From contig CAZIGM010000079.1 in assembly GCA_964538675.1 (NCBI GenBank), positions 1 to 5,279 on the forward strand: a stretch of 5,279 bases of DNA. Reading direction: 5' to 3'. Position numbers and translations under genes: made by a program. The DNA comes from CAZIGM01 sp964538675. GTDB taxonomy: Bacteria > Bacillota > Bacilli > Tepidibacillales > Tepidibacillaceae. This document shows positions 1 to 5,279 of the stretch, in pieces; position 1 is the stretch's first letter; every line of letters starts with the position of its first letter. The notes under the pieces are model-generated. The model made no database searches. It saw only the letters and a program-made list of their open reading frames with translations, and had not been told where the DNA came from.

Positions 1-815
1 CAACAGGAGTAAATATTGAGGAGATAGATAATATTGTCATGAATAAAAGAGAACTAATAGATATGTTAAAGAAAGGGAAGGAACTAATTCCCGAAATAGA
101 TAATATTAGACTAATACGTGCATATGTAGGTGTTAGGCCCCTTTTTAAGGAAAAAGGACTTGTTGATAAAAGTGGAAGAAATTTGAGTAGAGAATTAGCA
201 CTATTAGATCACAGTACAAGAGATGGTCTTAGCAACTTTATAACAATTACGGGAGGTAAATTTACAACTTTTCGTTATATGGCTGAGAAAACAGTTGATT
301 TAGTGTGCAGAAAATTAGGTTTATCAATTTCTTGTACTACTCACGAAGAAATTATTCCGGATCGAAAAGCAGTGGGATCTTTCACCAATGCAAAAACAAC
401 TCCAGCGGCTAGAATTAAATTAGTGCATTGGGTTGGTGAAAAAGCGAATAACATAGAAAAAAAGCTAAAGCAAGATGATATTTTAAATACCGTTGTATGT
501 GAATGTGAACAGGTTACATTAGTTGAGATTGAATCAGTTATAACGGATAGATTTAATCTTAACGATATACGTCGGCGAACAAGAATTGGTATGGGGACGT
601 GTCAAGGAACATACTGTTTATATCGTACTGCAGTCTTAGCAGCTGAAAGAGGAATTGCCTCTACAAATGAAGTTGAGCATGCACTTAAGGATGCTCTAAA
701 GGAAAGACAAAAAGGAATGAGGGTAACTGCTTTTGGTGAAACAGCAAAACAATTAGAAATGATGAATGCAATCTATTACGTTTCTTTAGGATATGAAAGG
801 AAGGTAATAGAATGA
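1..815 (+). CDS. glpA: Anaerobic glycerol-3-phosphate dehydrogenase subunit A, 5'-truncated by window edge
   Basis: Catalytic subunit of the GlpABC complex, which oxidises sn-glycerol-3-phosphate to dihydroxyacetone phosphate using FAD. The frame is open from base 3 to the left edge, so the ATG at 39 is internal and only the last 270 residues are visible (E. coli GlpA has about 540). The visible part starts in the end of the FAD-dependent oxidoreductase domain, with GVRPL at fragment residues 43-47 and TGGKFTTFR near 83-91, both typical of GlpA/GlpD. It continues into a C-terminal BFD-like [2Fe-2S] domain. That domain has the full cysteine set, CEC at 166-168 and CQGTYC at 200-205, preceded by RRRTRIGMG as in known GlpA. 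The BFD domain separates it from aerobic GlpD, which lacks it. Its stop overlaps the glpB start (ATGA), so the two are probably translationally coupled. The promoter and the N-terminal nucleotide-binding motif are outside the window. Confidence 0.95.
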   Translation, partial: TGVNIEEIDNIVMNKRELIDMLKKGKELIPEIDNIRLIRAYVGVRPLFKEKGLVDKSGRNLSRELALLDHSTRDGLSNFITITGGKFTTFRYMAEKTVDLVCRKLGLSISCTTHEEIIPDRKAVGSFTNAKTTPAARIKLVHWVGEKANNIEKKLKQDDILNTVVCECEQVTLVEIESVITDRFNLNDIRRRTRIGMGTCQGTYCLYRTAVLAAERGIASTNEVEHALKDALKERQKGMRVTAFGETAKQLEMMNAIYYVSLGYERKVIE

Positions 816-1954
816 TATATGATGTTATTGTAATAGGACATGGATTAACAGGTATGCTAACAGCAATATGGGCTAAGGAACAGGGTAAGACTGTAGCTAT
901 TGTACATCAAGGCTCAGGAAGAATCATTCAATCGACGGGATTATTTGATATTATTCCTGGATTGAAAAGTGAAATTAGCGATTTAATTGATAAATATCAA
1001 ATTGAAGATTGGAGTAAGACATTTATTGAAGATGGAATAAACGAATTTAAACTTTTAATGAATAGGCTTAATTATCCCTATAAAGGGAGTGTAGAAGACC
1101 CGGTAGAGGTTGTTACAGGTTCAGGTCATTTGAAGCAAACAGCTTTATATCCTGACACAATAAAACCTATTCCTAATGAAGGGCATGTTGTAATAGTATC
1201 TTATAAAGAGATTGCGGATTTTCAACCTACATTTGTTAAAGACAATTTGCAAAAGGAAAGACCTAAATTAAGCATAGATAAAATAAATATATCACTGGGT
1301 ATTAGAAATTTAAGAACAATGACTCAATTAGATGCAGCAAGATTATTAGAAAAACAAGAGATTCGCAATAAAGTAATTGATCAAATAAATGAATTTAAGA
1401 ATATTACTCAAGCTGATTTATATATATTCCCTTCAGTTTTGGGAGTAGAAGGATGGGATAATATTATAAAGGATTTTGGGAATAGATTGGGCGCAGATAT
1501 AACAGAAGCACCTGGCATGCCACCAAATGCTACAGCAATTCGATTAAATGATTACTTAAGAAAAGAAGTAATTAAGCTTGGGGTAAAGCTATACTCTAAT
1601 TCAACAGTTATAGGTAATGAAATTAATGCTAATAAAATTAGAAACATTACGGTTAGAAATAATAATAATGTTTTTAAATTAGCATCAAAAAATTATGTAT
1701 TAGCTACTGGCGGAATAATTGGTGGTGGAATAGAAGTAACATCGGAAGGATTAATAGAGAAGGCTATAGGGGTAGAAATAAATAATGATGGTGAATTGAT
1801 AGAAAGTATTGAAAATGTTTTATTAGTAGGAGCTAGTAACGGTTTTAACGTTCTTAATCATGGGATAACTGGTGGAGTATATTCAATTTTATCAAGCTAT
1901 CGAGCTGCAAAGTTTTTAAACGATAATAATGGAGGAATAAATGATGCAAAATAG
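812..1954 (+). CDS. glpB: Anaerobic glycerol-3-phosphate dehydrogenase subunit B
   Basis: Second flavoprotein-fold subunit of GlpABC, which pairs with GlpA and helps carry electrons towards GlpC. The N-terminus YDVIVIGHGLTG contains the Rossmann GxGxxG dinucleotide-binding motif at residues 9-14. MPPNATAIRLNDYL in the middle and LATGGIIGGGIEV near residue 297 match conserved GlpB stretches. The second FAD-contacting segment VGASNGFNVLNHGITGG starts near residue 339. The protein has 380 residues, against about 419 in E. coli. Much of the difference lies between the LATGG segment and the C-terminal VGA segment, where E. coli GlpB carries a longer insertion. The start ATG overlaps the glpA stop and is preceded by AAAGGAAGG (796-804) with 7 bases of spacing. 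The 3' end overlaps glpC by 14 bases. Position between glpA and glpC supports the call; general FAD-dependent reductases are the only serious alternative. Confidence 0.94.
   Translation: MIYDVIVIGHGLTGMLTAIWAKEQGKTVAIVHQGSGRIIQSTGLFDIIPGLKSEISDLIDKYQIEDWSKTFIEDGINEFKLLMNRLNYPYKGSVEDPVEVVTGSGHLKQTALYPDTIKPIPNEGHVVIVSYKEIADFQPTFVKDNLQKERPKLSIDKINISLGIRNLRTMTQLDAARLLEKQEIRNKVIDQINEFKNITQADLYIFPSVLGVEGWDNIIKDFGNRLGADITEAPGMPPNATAIRLNDYLRKEVIKLGVKLYSNSTVIGNEINANKIRNITVRNNNNVFKLASKNYVLATGGIIGGGIEVTSEGLIEKAIGVEINNDGELIESIENVLLVGASNGFNVLNHGITGGVYSILSSYRAAKFLNDNNGGINDAK
1931..1935 (+). promoter_or_regulatory. Ribosome binding site of glpC, inside the glpB reading frame
   Basis: GGAGG lies 5 bases before the first ATG (1941) and 8 bases before the second (1944) of glpC. 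The longer spacing is the more usual one, so initiation at 1944 is at least as likely, and the protein may be one residue shorter than the annotated 413. The site lies within the last codons of glpB, consistent with coupled translation of the two subunits. Confidence 0.75.
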
Positions 1955-3182
1955 CTTAAATACAACTTATGATATGTGTATAAAATGTAATACTTGTGTC
2001 GTTAATTGCCCTGTTTCCAAATTATCTATTGATTTTGCCGGACCGAAGCATTTAGGAGTTGAATTAAGAAGGTTGACTGAAAATCAAGAATATATTTATG
2101 ATCCTAGTATTAAAATCTGTACTTTATGCGGGAATTGTGACACATATTGTCCAGAGCAAGTGGATATTACTAAAATGCTTATTAATTCAAAGGCTAATAT
2201 TACTAATTATTATGGTCTTAAGTTTCGTGATAGATTGTTAAGTAATGCTGAACTTATTGGTAAGATATCTTCTTTATTTGCTTCTATAGTCAATGTTTCT
2301 TTAGGAAATTCCATAATAAGAAAAGTAATGGATAAAGTATTGCATATCGAGCAAAAACGTATATTTCCAAAATACAAATTCAGTAATTTAAGAAGGAGAT
2401 ATAGAAAAAAATCCTCATATACAAAAAGAAAAGTTGTATATTTTATAGGTTGCTATACTAATTATAATGCACCAGAGGTTGCGGATGCTTTTATTGAAGT
2501 AATGAAATTAAATAATATTGAAGTAATTATACCAAAGCAGAAATGTTGTGGAATACCTTCTTTGGCTAATGGAAGAATAAAAAAAGCAGAGAAATACGCT
2601 CAATACAATATAAATAATTTTTTAAAATATGTGAGGAAAGGCTATGACGTGGTTATTACCTGTAGTAGTTGCAGTTTGGCTTTTAAAGAGAAGTACCCCT
2701 CTATATTTAATATAGAAGGTTCGAAGGAACTTTCCGAAAAAGTATATGATGGGTTCGAATATCTAATGATGTTATATCAGCTTGGAGAACTAAATACAAA
2801 CTTTTTGGATACTAAGGAAAAAGCAAGTTATTATACACCTTGTCATATTAAGTCACAAGGTATTGGAACTCCGGCAATAGATATATTGAACCTCATTCCT
2901 AATTATGAGATAAATGATTTAGCAGCAGAATGTTGTGGTCAGTGTGGTACATTTGGATTTAAGAAAGAATATTTTGACCTTTCAATTAACATGGGTAAAT
3001 CTGTGCAAAAAGAAGTTAATGATTCAAATACAGATTATGTTGTAACGGAATGTGGAATGTGCAAAAATCAAATTAATCAATTAACTAATGCACAAGTGAT
3101 GCATCCAATGCAAGTATTAGCTGATTCGTATAATAAAGCCGAACTTTATTCAGATGGAGTTTTAACTCCACCTGAATTCTAG
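1941..3182 (+). CDS. glpC: Anaerobic glycerol-3-phosphate dehydrogenase subunit C, iron-sulfur electron-transfer subunit
   Basis: Iron-sulfur subunit that in E. coli attaches GlpAB to the membrane and passes electrons to the menaquinone pool. Two ferredoxin-type motifs are visible: CIKCNTCVVNCP (Cys 13, 16, 19, 23) and CTLCGNCDTYCP (Cys 60, 63, 66, 70), enough for two [4Fe-4S] clusters. Two CCG domains follow, as in heterodisulfide reductase subunit B. The first has Cys171, CCG at 202-204 and Cys241/244. The second has Cys301 (TPCH), CCG at 331-333 and Cys371/374. An extra cysteine, Cys335, sits just after the second CCG. I see no transmembrane helix, as in E. coli GlpC. It has 413 residues against about 396, with a short extension after HPMQVLADSY. 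The gene begins with tandem ATG codons (1941 and 1944), and either could be the start. It overlaps glpB by 14 bases and ends the operon. Confidence 0.95.
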   Translation: MMQNSLNTTYDMCIKCNTCVVNCPVSKLSIDFAGPKHLGVELRRLTENQEYIYDPSIKICTLCGNCDTYCPEQVDITKMLINSKANITNYYGLKFRDRLLSNAELIGKISSLFASIVNVSLGNSIIRKVMDKVLHIEQKRIFPKYKFSNLRRRYRKKSSYTKRKVVYFIGCYTNYNAPEVADAFIEVMKLNNIEVIIPKQKCCGIPSLANGRIKKAEKYAQYNINNFLKYVRKGYDVVITCSSCSLAFKEKYPSIFNIEGSKELSEKVYDGFEYLMMLYQLGELNTNFLDTKEKASYYTPCHIKSQGIGTPAIDILNLIPNYEINDLAAECCGQCGTFGFKKEYFDLSINMGKSVQKEVNDSNTDYVVTECGMCKNQINQLTNAQVMHPMQVLADSYNKAELYSDGVLTPPEF

Positions 3183-3230
3183 TGAGACTTACATTGCAAT
3201 TGGTGTTTTTAAACAAGTTTTATTCAGAAA

Positions 3231-3680
3231 TTATCTTGCCGTTTCTTTTACTTTTATATCGCCAATTATTTCTACTCCGGTCAAAGTATTAGAAACTGGG
3301 CATCTTTTTTCTACCATCTCAATTAATTTATCTATTCTATCTTGAGGTGAATCTGATTCGATTTCAATGTTATAACGTATTTGTGTTAAACCTACGCGAA
3401 CATCATCGTTTTTTCCTAAAAAACCATCTGGGTCCAAATCACCGCTTACTTCAACTCGACAATTACGAACATCTACTTTAGTTGCTTTACTAAATGCTGA
3501 TACTGAGATAGAAAGGCATCCACCTAATGAATTAAGTAATAACTCAATTGGATTCATAGCCTTGTTTGTACCACCTAACTCTTCAGGTTCATCCATATTG
3601 ACTCTAAATCCTCTTGCTTCTCCTTCAACAAATAATCCATCTTTTAAAATAGTTGTAGTCTTAAACGTTTCTACACTCAT
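3231..3680 (-). CDS. OsmC-family protein, probable thiol peroxidase or redox protein
   Basis: Member of the OsmC/Ohr superfamily, whose characterised members reduce organic hydroperoxides through two conserved cysteines in the cytoplasm. Both cysteines are present: Cys55 in NSLGGCLS, the peroxidatic position at the start of the central helix, and Cys127 in EKRCPVSNTL, the resolving position. The preceding MNPIELLLNSLGGC is the classic family signature. At 149 residues it is full length. The start at 3680 is supported by AAGGAG (complement of 3689-3694), 8 bases upstream. The gene stands alone and converges on glpC across 48 bases. Whether it is closer to OsmC, Ohr or the YhfA-like branch cannot be settled by eye, so the substrate is open. 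A third cysteine, Cys74, is not a family-conserved catalytic residue as far as I know. Confidence 0.88.
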   Translation of the reverse strand: MSVETFKTTTILKDGLFVEGEARGFRVNMDEPEELGGTNKAMNPIELLLNSLGGCLSISVSAFSKATKVDVRNCRVEVSGDLDPDGFLGKNDDVRVGLTQIRYNIEIESDSPQDRIDKLIEMVEKRCPVSNTLTGVEIIGDIKVKETAR

Positions 3681-3785
3681 TTTTATCGCTCCTTAACATT
3701 TTTTTTATAAGTGGTTCTAGTTAAGTTATTCCCTAAAAGTTTAAAAAAAATTAGTATTTTAGAGATTTTGTTTAGAATGTTTTAT

Positions 3786-3797
3786 CTTATTAATAAG
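3786..3797. repeat. 12-base perfect palindrome, possible operator
   Basis: CTTATTAATAAG is identical to its own reverse complement. It lies between two divergent genes, upstream of the weak -10 candidates of the HAM1-family gene, where a dimeric regulator could bind. It is made almost only of A and T, so chance occurrence in such DNA is quite possible, and I do not match it to a known operator. Function is speculative. Confidence 0.3.
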
Positions 3798-3835
3798 GTG
3801 TGGTAATCTATATTTAATACAATAAAATGTTAGGC

Positions 3836-3842
3836 GAAAGGA
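3836..3842 (+). promoter_or_regulatory. Ribosome binding site that sets the start of the HAM1-family gene
   Basis: GAAAGGA sits 8 bases before the ATG at 3851, the spacing expected for Firmicutes. The in-frame ATG at 3827 lies upstream of this site and has no ribosome binding sequence of its own. The protein therefore most likely starts at 3851. Confidence 0.75.
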
Positions 3843-3850
3843 TTACTCAA

Positions 3851-4432
3851 ATGAAGCTTATATTTGCAACAACAAACACTGAGAAATTAAATGAAGCTAA
3901 ATTAGCTTTAGCCCCTTATGGCTATGAAGTAGAGCCAAAATCTTTTGACTTTATTGAACCATTAGAGGGCAACATGGAGTATATTGCTAAAACAAAGCTT
4001 TTGCAGATAAAAAACAAAGTAGATTTAGACGCGCCTATTATTGTTGATGATTCTGGTATATATTTTGAAGCATATAATAATTTCCCAGGTATTTTAACTA
4101 AAAGAATCTTCAATATGATTGGCTATAAAGGGGTCAAAAAATTATTAGAAAATGAAAATAGAAATGCTTATTTTCACGGTGTTGTTGTTTTTGAGTGGAA
4201 TGATTCGATAAAGGTATTTCATGGCATGACGCATGGATCGATAATAAAAGATATACCTGACAATCTTCCAGACAACTTAAAATTCCCCTTCGATCCAATC
4301 TTTATACCTAATGGAAATACTAGAACATTAGGACAAATGACTATAGAAGATAAACTTGAATATTCATATAGAAGAAAAGCCTTAGATTCCTTAGGACTAT
4401 GGTTAAATGAAAATGTAAAAACTATCAATTAA
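3851..4432 (+). CDS. HAM1/RdgB-family non-canonical purine NTP pyrophosphatase, divergent
   Basis: Likely hydrolyses dITP, ITP or XTP to the monophosphate and pyrophosphate, keeping deaminated purines out of DNA and RNA. Starting at 3851 it has 193 residues, normal for the family (about 185-200), and begins with the expected first strand, MKLIFATTNTEKLNEAK. The metal-binding and catalytic signature is IIVDDSG (Asp66, Asp67), followed by FPGILTKRI near 78-86 and FPFDPIFIPNGNTRTLGQM at 145-163. The C-terminal motif, usually EKN-x-ISHR-x-x-AL, reads EDKLEYSYRRKAL (166-178). The usual Asn is Leu169 and the usual His of SHR is Tyr173, while the Arg is kept. These changes fall in the nucleotide-recognition region, so substrate preference may differ. 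An upstream in-frame ATG at 3827 would add 8 residues but lacks a ribosome binding site. The next gene has its own promoter signals 84 bases downstream. Confidence 0.87.
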   Translation: MKLIFATTNTEKLNEAKLALAPYGYEVEPKSFDFIEPLEGNMEYIAKTKLLQIKNKVDLDAPIIVDDSGIYFEAYNNFPGILTKRIFNMIGYKGVKKLLENENRNAYFHGVVVFEWNDSIKVFHGMTHGSIIKDIPDNLPDNLKFPFDPIFIPNGNTRTLGQMTIEDKLEYSYRRKALDSLGLWLNENVKTIN

Positions 4433-4458
4433 TAGAATATGTAAAAATTCAGTTGATA

Positions 4459-4472
4459 CGAACACAGATTCG
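4459..4472 (+). promoter_or_regulatory. Putative LexA/DinR (SOS) box upstream of the YhaO-like nuclease gene
   Basis: CGAACACAGATTCG fits the Gram-positive LexA/DinR operator pattern CGAAC-N4-GTTCG: the left half-site is perfect and the right half-site differs only in its first base (A for G). It covers the expected -35 position of the promoter whose -10 box is at 4485-4490, the arrangement by which LexA would block RNA polymerase. It also lies 44 bases before a DNA-repair nuclease gene, a plausible SOS target. From memory, B. subtilis yhaO is reported as a LexA-controlled gene. The pattern match is seen directly; binding is inferred. Confidence 0.65.
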
Positions 4473-4490
4473 ATGTAAACTTATTATAAT
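4461..4490 (+). promoter_or_regulatory. Probable sigma-A promoter of the YhaO-like nuclease gene
   Basis: The -10 box TATAAT (4485-4490) is a perfect consensus. The best -35 at 18 bases spacing is AACACA (4461-4466), only 3 of 6 matches, which would make a weak or regulated promoter. Transcription would start at about 4497, leaving a leader of some 20 bases that contains the GGAGG site. The -35 lies inside the putative LexA box. The better-looking TTGATA at 4453-4458 is 26 bases from the -10, too far to pair with it. Confidence 0.55.
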
Positions 4491-4506
4491 ACAAATTTTT
4501 CATGTC

Positions 4507-4511
4507 GGAGG
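4507..4511 (+). promoter_or_regulatory. Ribosome binding site that sets the start of the YhaO-like nuclease gene
   Basis: GGAGG is 5 bases before the ATG at 4517. The other in-frame ATG, at 4502, lies upstream of this site. It would also sit only about 5 bases from the predicted transcription start, so it is unlikely to be used. Confidence 0.8.
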
Positions 4512-4516
4512 TTGCA

Positions 4517-5279
4517 ATGTCGTCTTTTAAATATATTCATTCGGCAGATTTACATTTAGACAGTCCCTTTAGGGGACTAACTCAAATACCAGACCACATA
4601 TATAAAAGTATTCAGCATTCTACATTCTTAGCCTACGATAGGATTATTGATTATTGTATTGAATATAGTGTAGATTTTCTATTAATTTCTGGTGATATTT
4701 TTGATATAGAAGAAAGAAGTATTAAAGCAGAAATCTATTTTTCAAAGGGTATGGAAAGACTAAATGAACAAGGAATTAATGTCTATATAATTCATGGTAA
4801 TCATGATCCATTAAATACAGTAAAAACTAATTTTAAGTGGCCAAAAAATGTTTATTGTTTTTCTGCTGATAAAGTAGAAGAATTTTCTTTTTATAAAGAA
4901 AATGAAGAAGTAGCAAGAATATATGGTAGGAGTTATCCTTCTAAAGCATTTTTAGAAAATATTGTCCAAGATTATATTGTAAGAAATACGGAAATCTTTA
5001 ATATTGGGTTGCTTCATACTAATGTAGATGGGAACAAAGAGCATGGTTCATATGCGCCAACCACTTTATCAGAGCTTAAGAATACTGATATAGATTATTG
5101 GGCACTAGGACATATACATAGAGGAGAAATACTATCAGATAGATTACCTTTGATAGTATACTCAGGAACATCTCAAGGCAGAAACATTAAAGAAACAGGG
5201 TATAAGGGATGTTTACTAGTAGAGGTAGATAATTCATCTATTAAACAAACAAATTGGCTAAAGACATCGCAAGTTCTCT
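4517..5279 (+). CDS. yhaO: SbcD/Mre11-type DNA repair exonuclease, YhaO-like, 3'-truncated by window edge
   Basis: Metallophosphoesterase-fold nuclease of the Mre11/SbcD group, which processes DNA ends together with an SMC-like ATPase partner (YhaN in B. subtilis). The frame has no stop before the right edge, so 254 residues are visible (YhaO has about 400). The two-metal phosphoesterase motifs are all present in order: DLH (Asp11, His13), SGDIFD (Asp60), GNHD (94-97), LLH (His167) and LGHIH (His199, His201). The N-terminus FKYIHSADLHLDSPF followed by a helix rich in RSIKAEIYF resembles YhaO more than classical SbcD, which typically begins MKILHTSDWHLG. The missing C-terminal part would hold the capping and partner-binding regions. 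A consensus -10 box, a putative LexA box and GGAGG precede the gene, suggesting its own damage-inducible promoter. A yhaN-like ATPase gene would be expected to follow beyond the window. Confidence 0.9.
   Translation, partial: MSSFKYIHSADLHLDSPFRGLTQIPDHIYKSIQHSTFLAYDRIIDYCIEYSVDFLLISGDIFDIEERSIKAEIYFSKGMERLNEQGINVYIIHGNHDPLNTVKTNFKWPKNVYCFSADKVEEFSFYKENEEVARIYGRSYPSKAFLENIVQDYIVRNTEIFNIGLLHTNVDGNKEHGSYAPTTLSELKNTDIDYWALGHIHRGEILSDRLPLIVYSGTSQGRNIKETGYKGCLLVEVDNSSIKQTNWLKTSQVL

Larger units (their letters stand above)
3681..3850. other. Divergent intergenic region between the OsmC-family gene and the HAM1-family gene
   Basis: This 170-base, strongly AT-rich gap must hold the promoters of both divergent genes, but I cannot place either with confidence. 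On the + strand, TATATT (3809-3814) and TACAAT (3818-3823) resemble -10 boxes but lack a good -35 partner. On the - strand, TATAAA near the start of the OsmC-family leader (complement of about 3702-3707) is a possible -10, again without a recognisable -35. The region also contains A/T tracts (3741-3760) and a short palindrome listed separately. I see no small gene in it. Confidence 0.6.

Noticed and set aside
39..815. Taking the ATG at 39 as the start of the first gene
   Set aside because: The frame is open to the left edge, the upstream residues (TGVNIEEIDNIV) continue the GlpA-like sequence, and no ribosome binding site is well placed. The gene is simply cut by the window.
3191..3210. Possible terminator hairpin after glpC, followed by five T
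   Set aside because: The stem would have only three Watson-Crick pairs plus three G-T pairs around a CAAT loop. That is too weak to call, although termination must occur somewhere in this 48-base convergent gap.
3827..3850. ATG at 3827 as start of the HAM1-family gene
   Set aside because: It has no ribosome binding site and adds 8 residues ahead of the family's usual first strand. The ATG at 3851 has GAAAGGA at 8 bases.
3922..4113. 63-codon open frame on the - strand
   Set aside because: It lies wholly inside the HAM1-family gene in antisense and its product resembles nothing known.
4219..4428. 69-codon open frame on the - strand
   Set aside because: It is antisense to the 3' half of the HAM1-family gene, with no support beyond being open.
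4453..4458. TTGATA as the -35 box of the nuclease promoter
   Set aside because: It resembles TTGACA well but is 26 bases from the TATAAT at 4485, and no other -10 box lies at 16-18 bases.
4481..4500. PerR/Fur-like operator in the TTATTATAAT stretch
   Set aside because: Only the left half (TTATAAT) fits; the right half does not match, and the sequence is better explained as a -10 box in AT-rich DNA.
4443..4500. Inverted repeat AAAAATT (4443-4449) and AATTTTT (4494-4500) around the promoter
   Set aside because: It is seven A/T-only bases with a 44-base spacing, expected by chance in this composition.

Overview
The window is AT-rich DNA with strong AGGAGG-type ribosome binding sites and tight ATGA-style gene overlaps. 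Together with the protein sequences, this points to a low-GC Firmicute, probably an anaerobe of the Clostridia or a related class. This placement is inferred from style and gene content, because no rRNA or other taxonomic marker is present. I see no mobile element, CRISPR array, tRNA or rRNA, and no clear previously undescribed system. The most informative non-coding signal is a probable LexA (SOS) operator at 4459-4472.

Positions 1-3182 hold the 3' part of glpA, then complete glpB and glpC, all on the + strand and overlapping at both junctions. They encode the three subunits of anaerobic sn-glycerol-3-phosphate dehydrogenase: GlpA (catalytic FAD subunit with a C-terminal BFD-type iron-sulfur domain), GlpB (second flavin-fold subunit) and GlpC (electron-transfer subunit with two [4Fe-4S] motifs and two CCG domains). 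The complex oxidises glycerol-3-phosphate to dihydroxyacetone phosphate and passes electrons to the respiratory chain. The operon promoter and the GlpA N-terminus lie left of the window.

Positions 3231-3680 (- strand) encode an OsmC-family protein that converges on glpC with a 48-base gap. It is likely a thiol peroxidase of the hydroperoxide-detoxifying superfamily. A 170-base divergent gap follows, containing a 12-base perfect palindrome but no convincing promoter.

Positions 3851-4432 (+) encode a divergent HAM1/RdgB-type nucleotide pyrophosphatase, which would clear non-canonical purine nucleotides such as dITP or XTP. After an 84-base gap, the 5' part of an SbcD/Mre11-type nuclease gene of the YhaO kind (4517 to the right edge) begins. 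That gap carries a perfect -10 box and, over the -35 position, a 14-base sequence that closely fits the Gram-positive LexA/DinR box. The right part of the window is therefore genome maintenance, with the nuclease probably SOS-controlled and separate from the pyrophosphatase. The left part is respiratory glycerol-3-phosphate metabolism.
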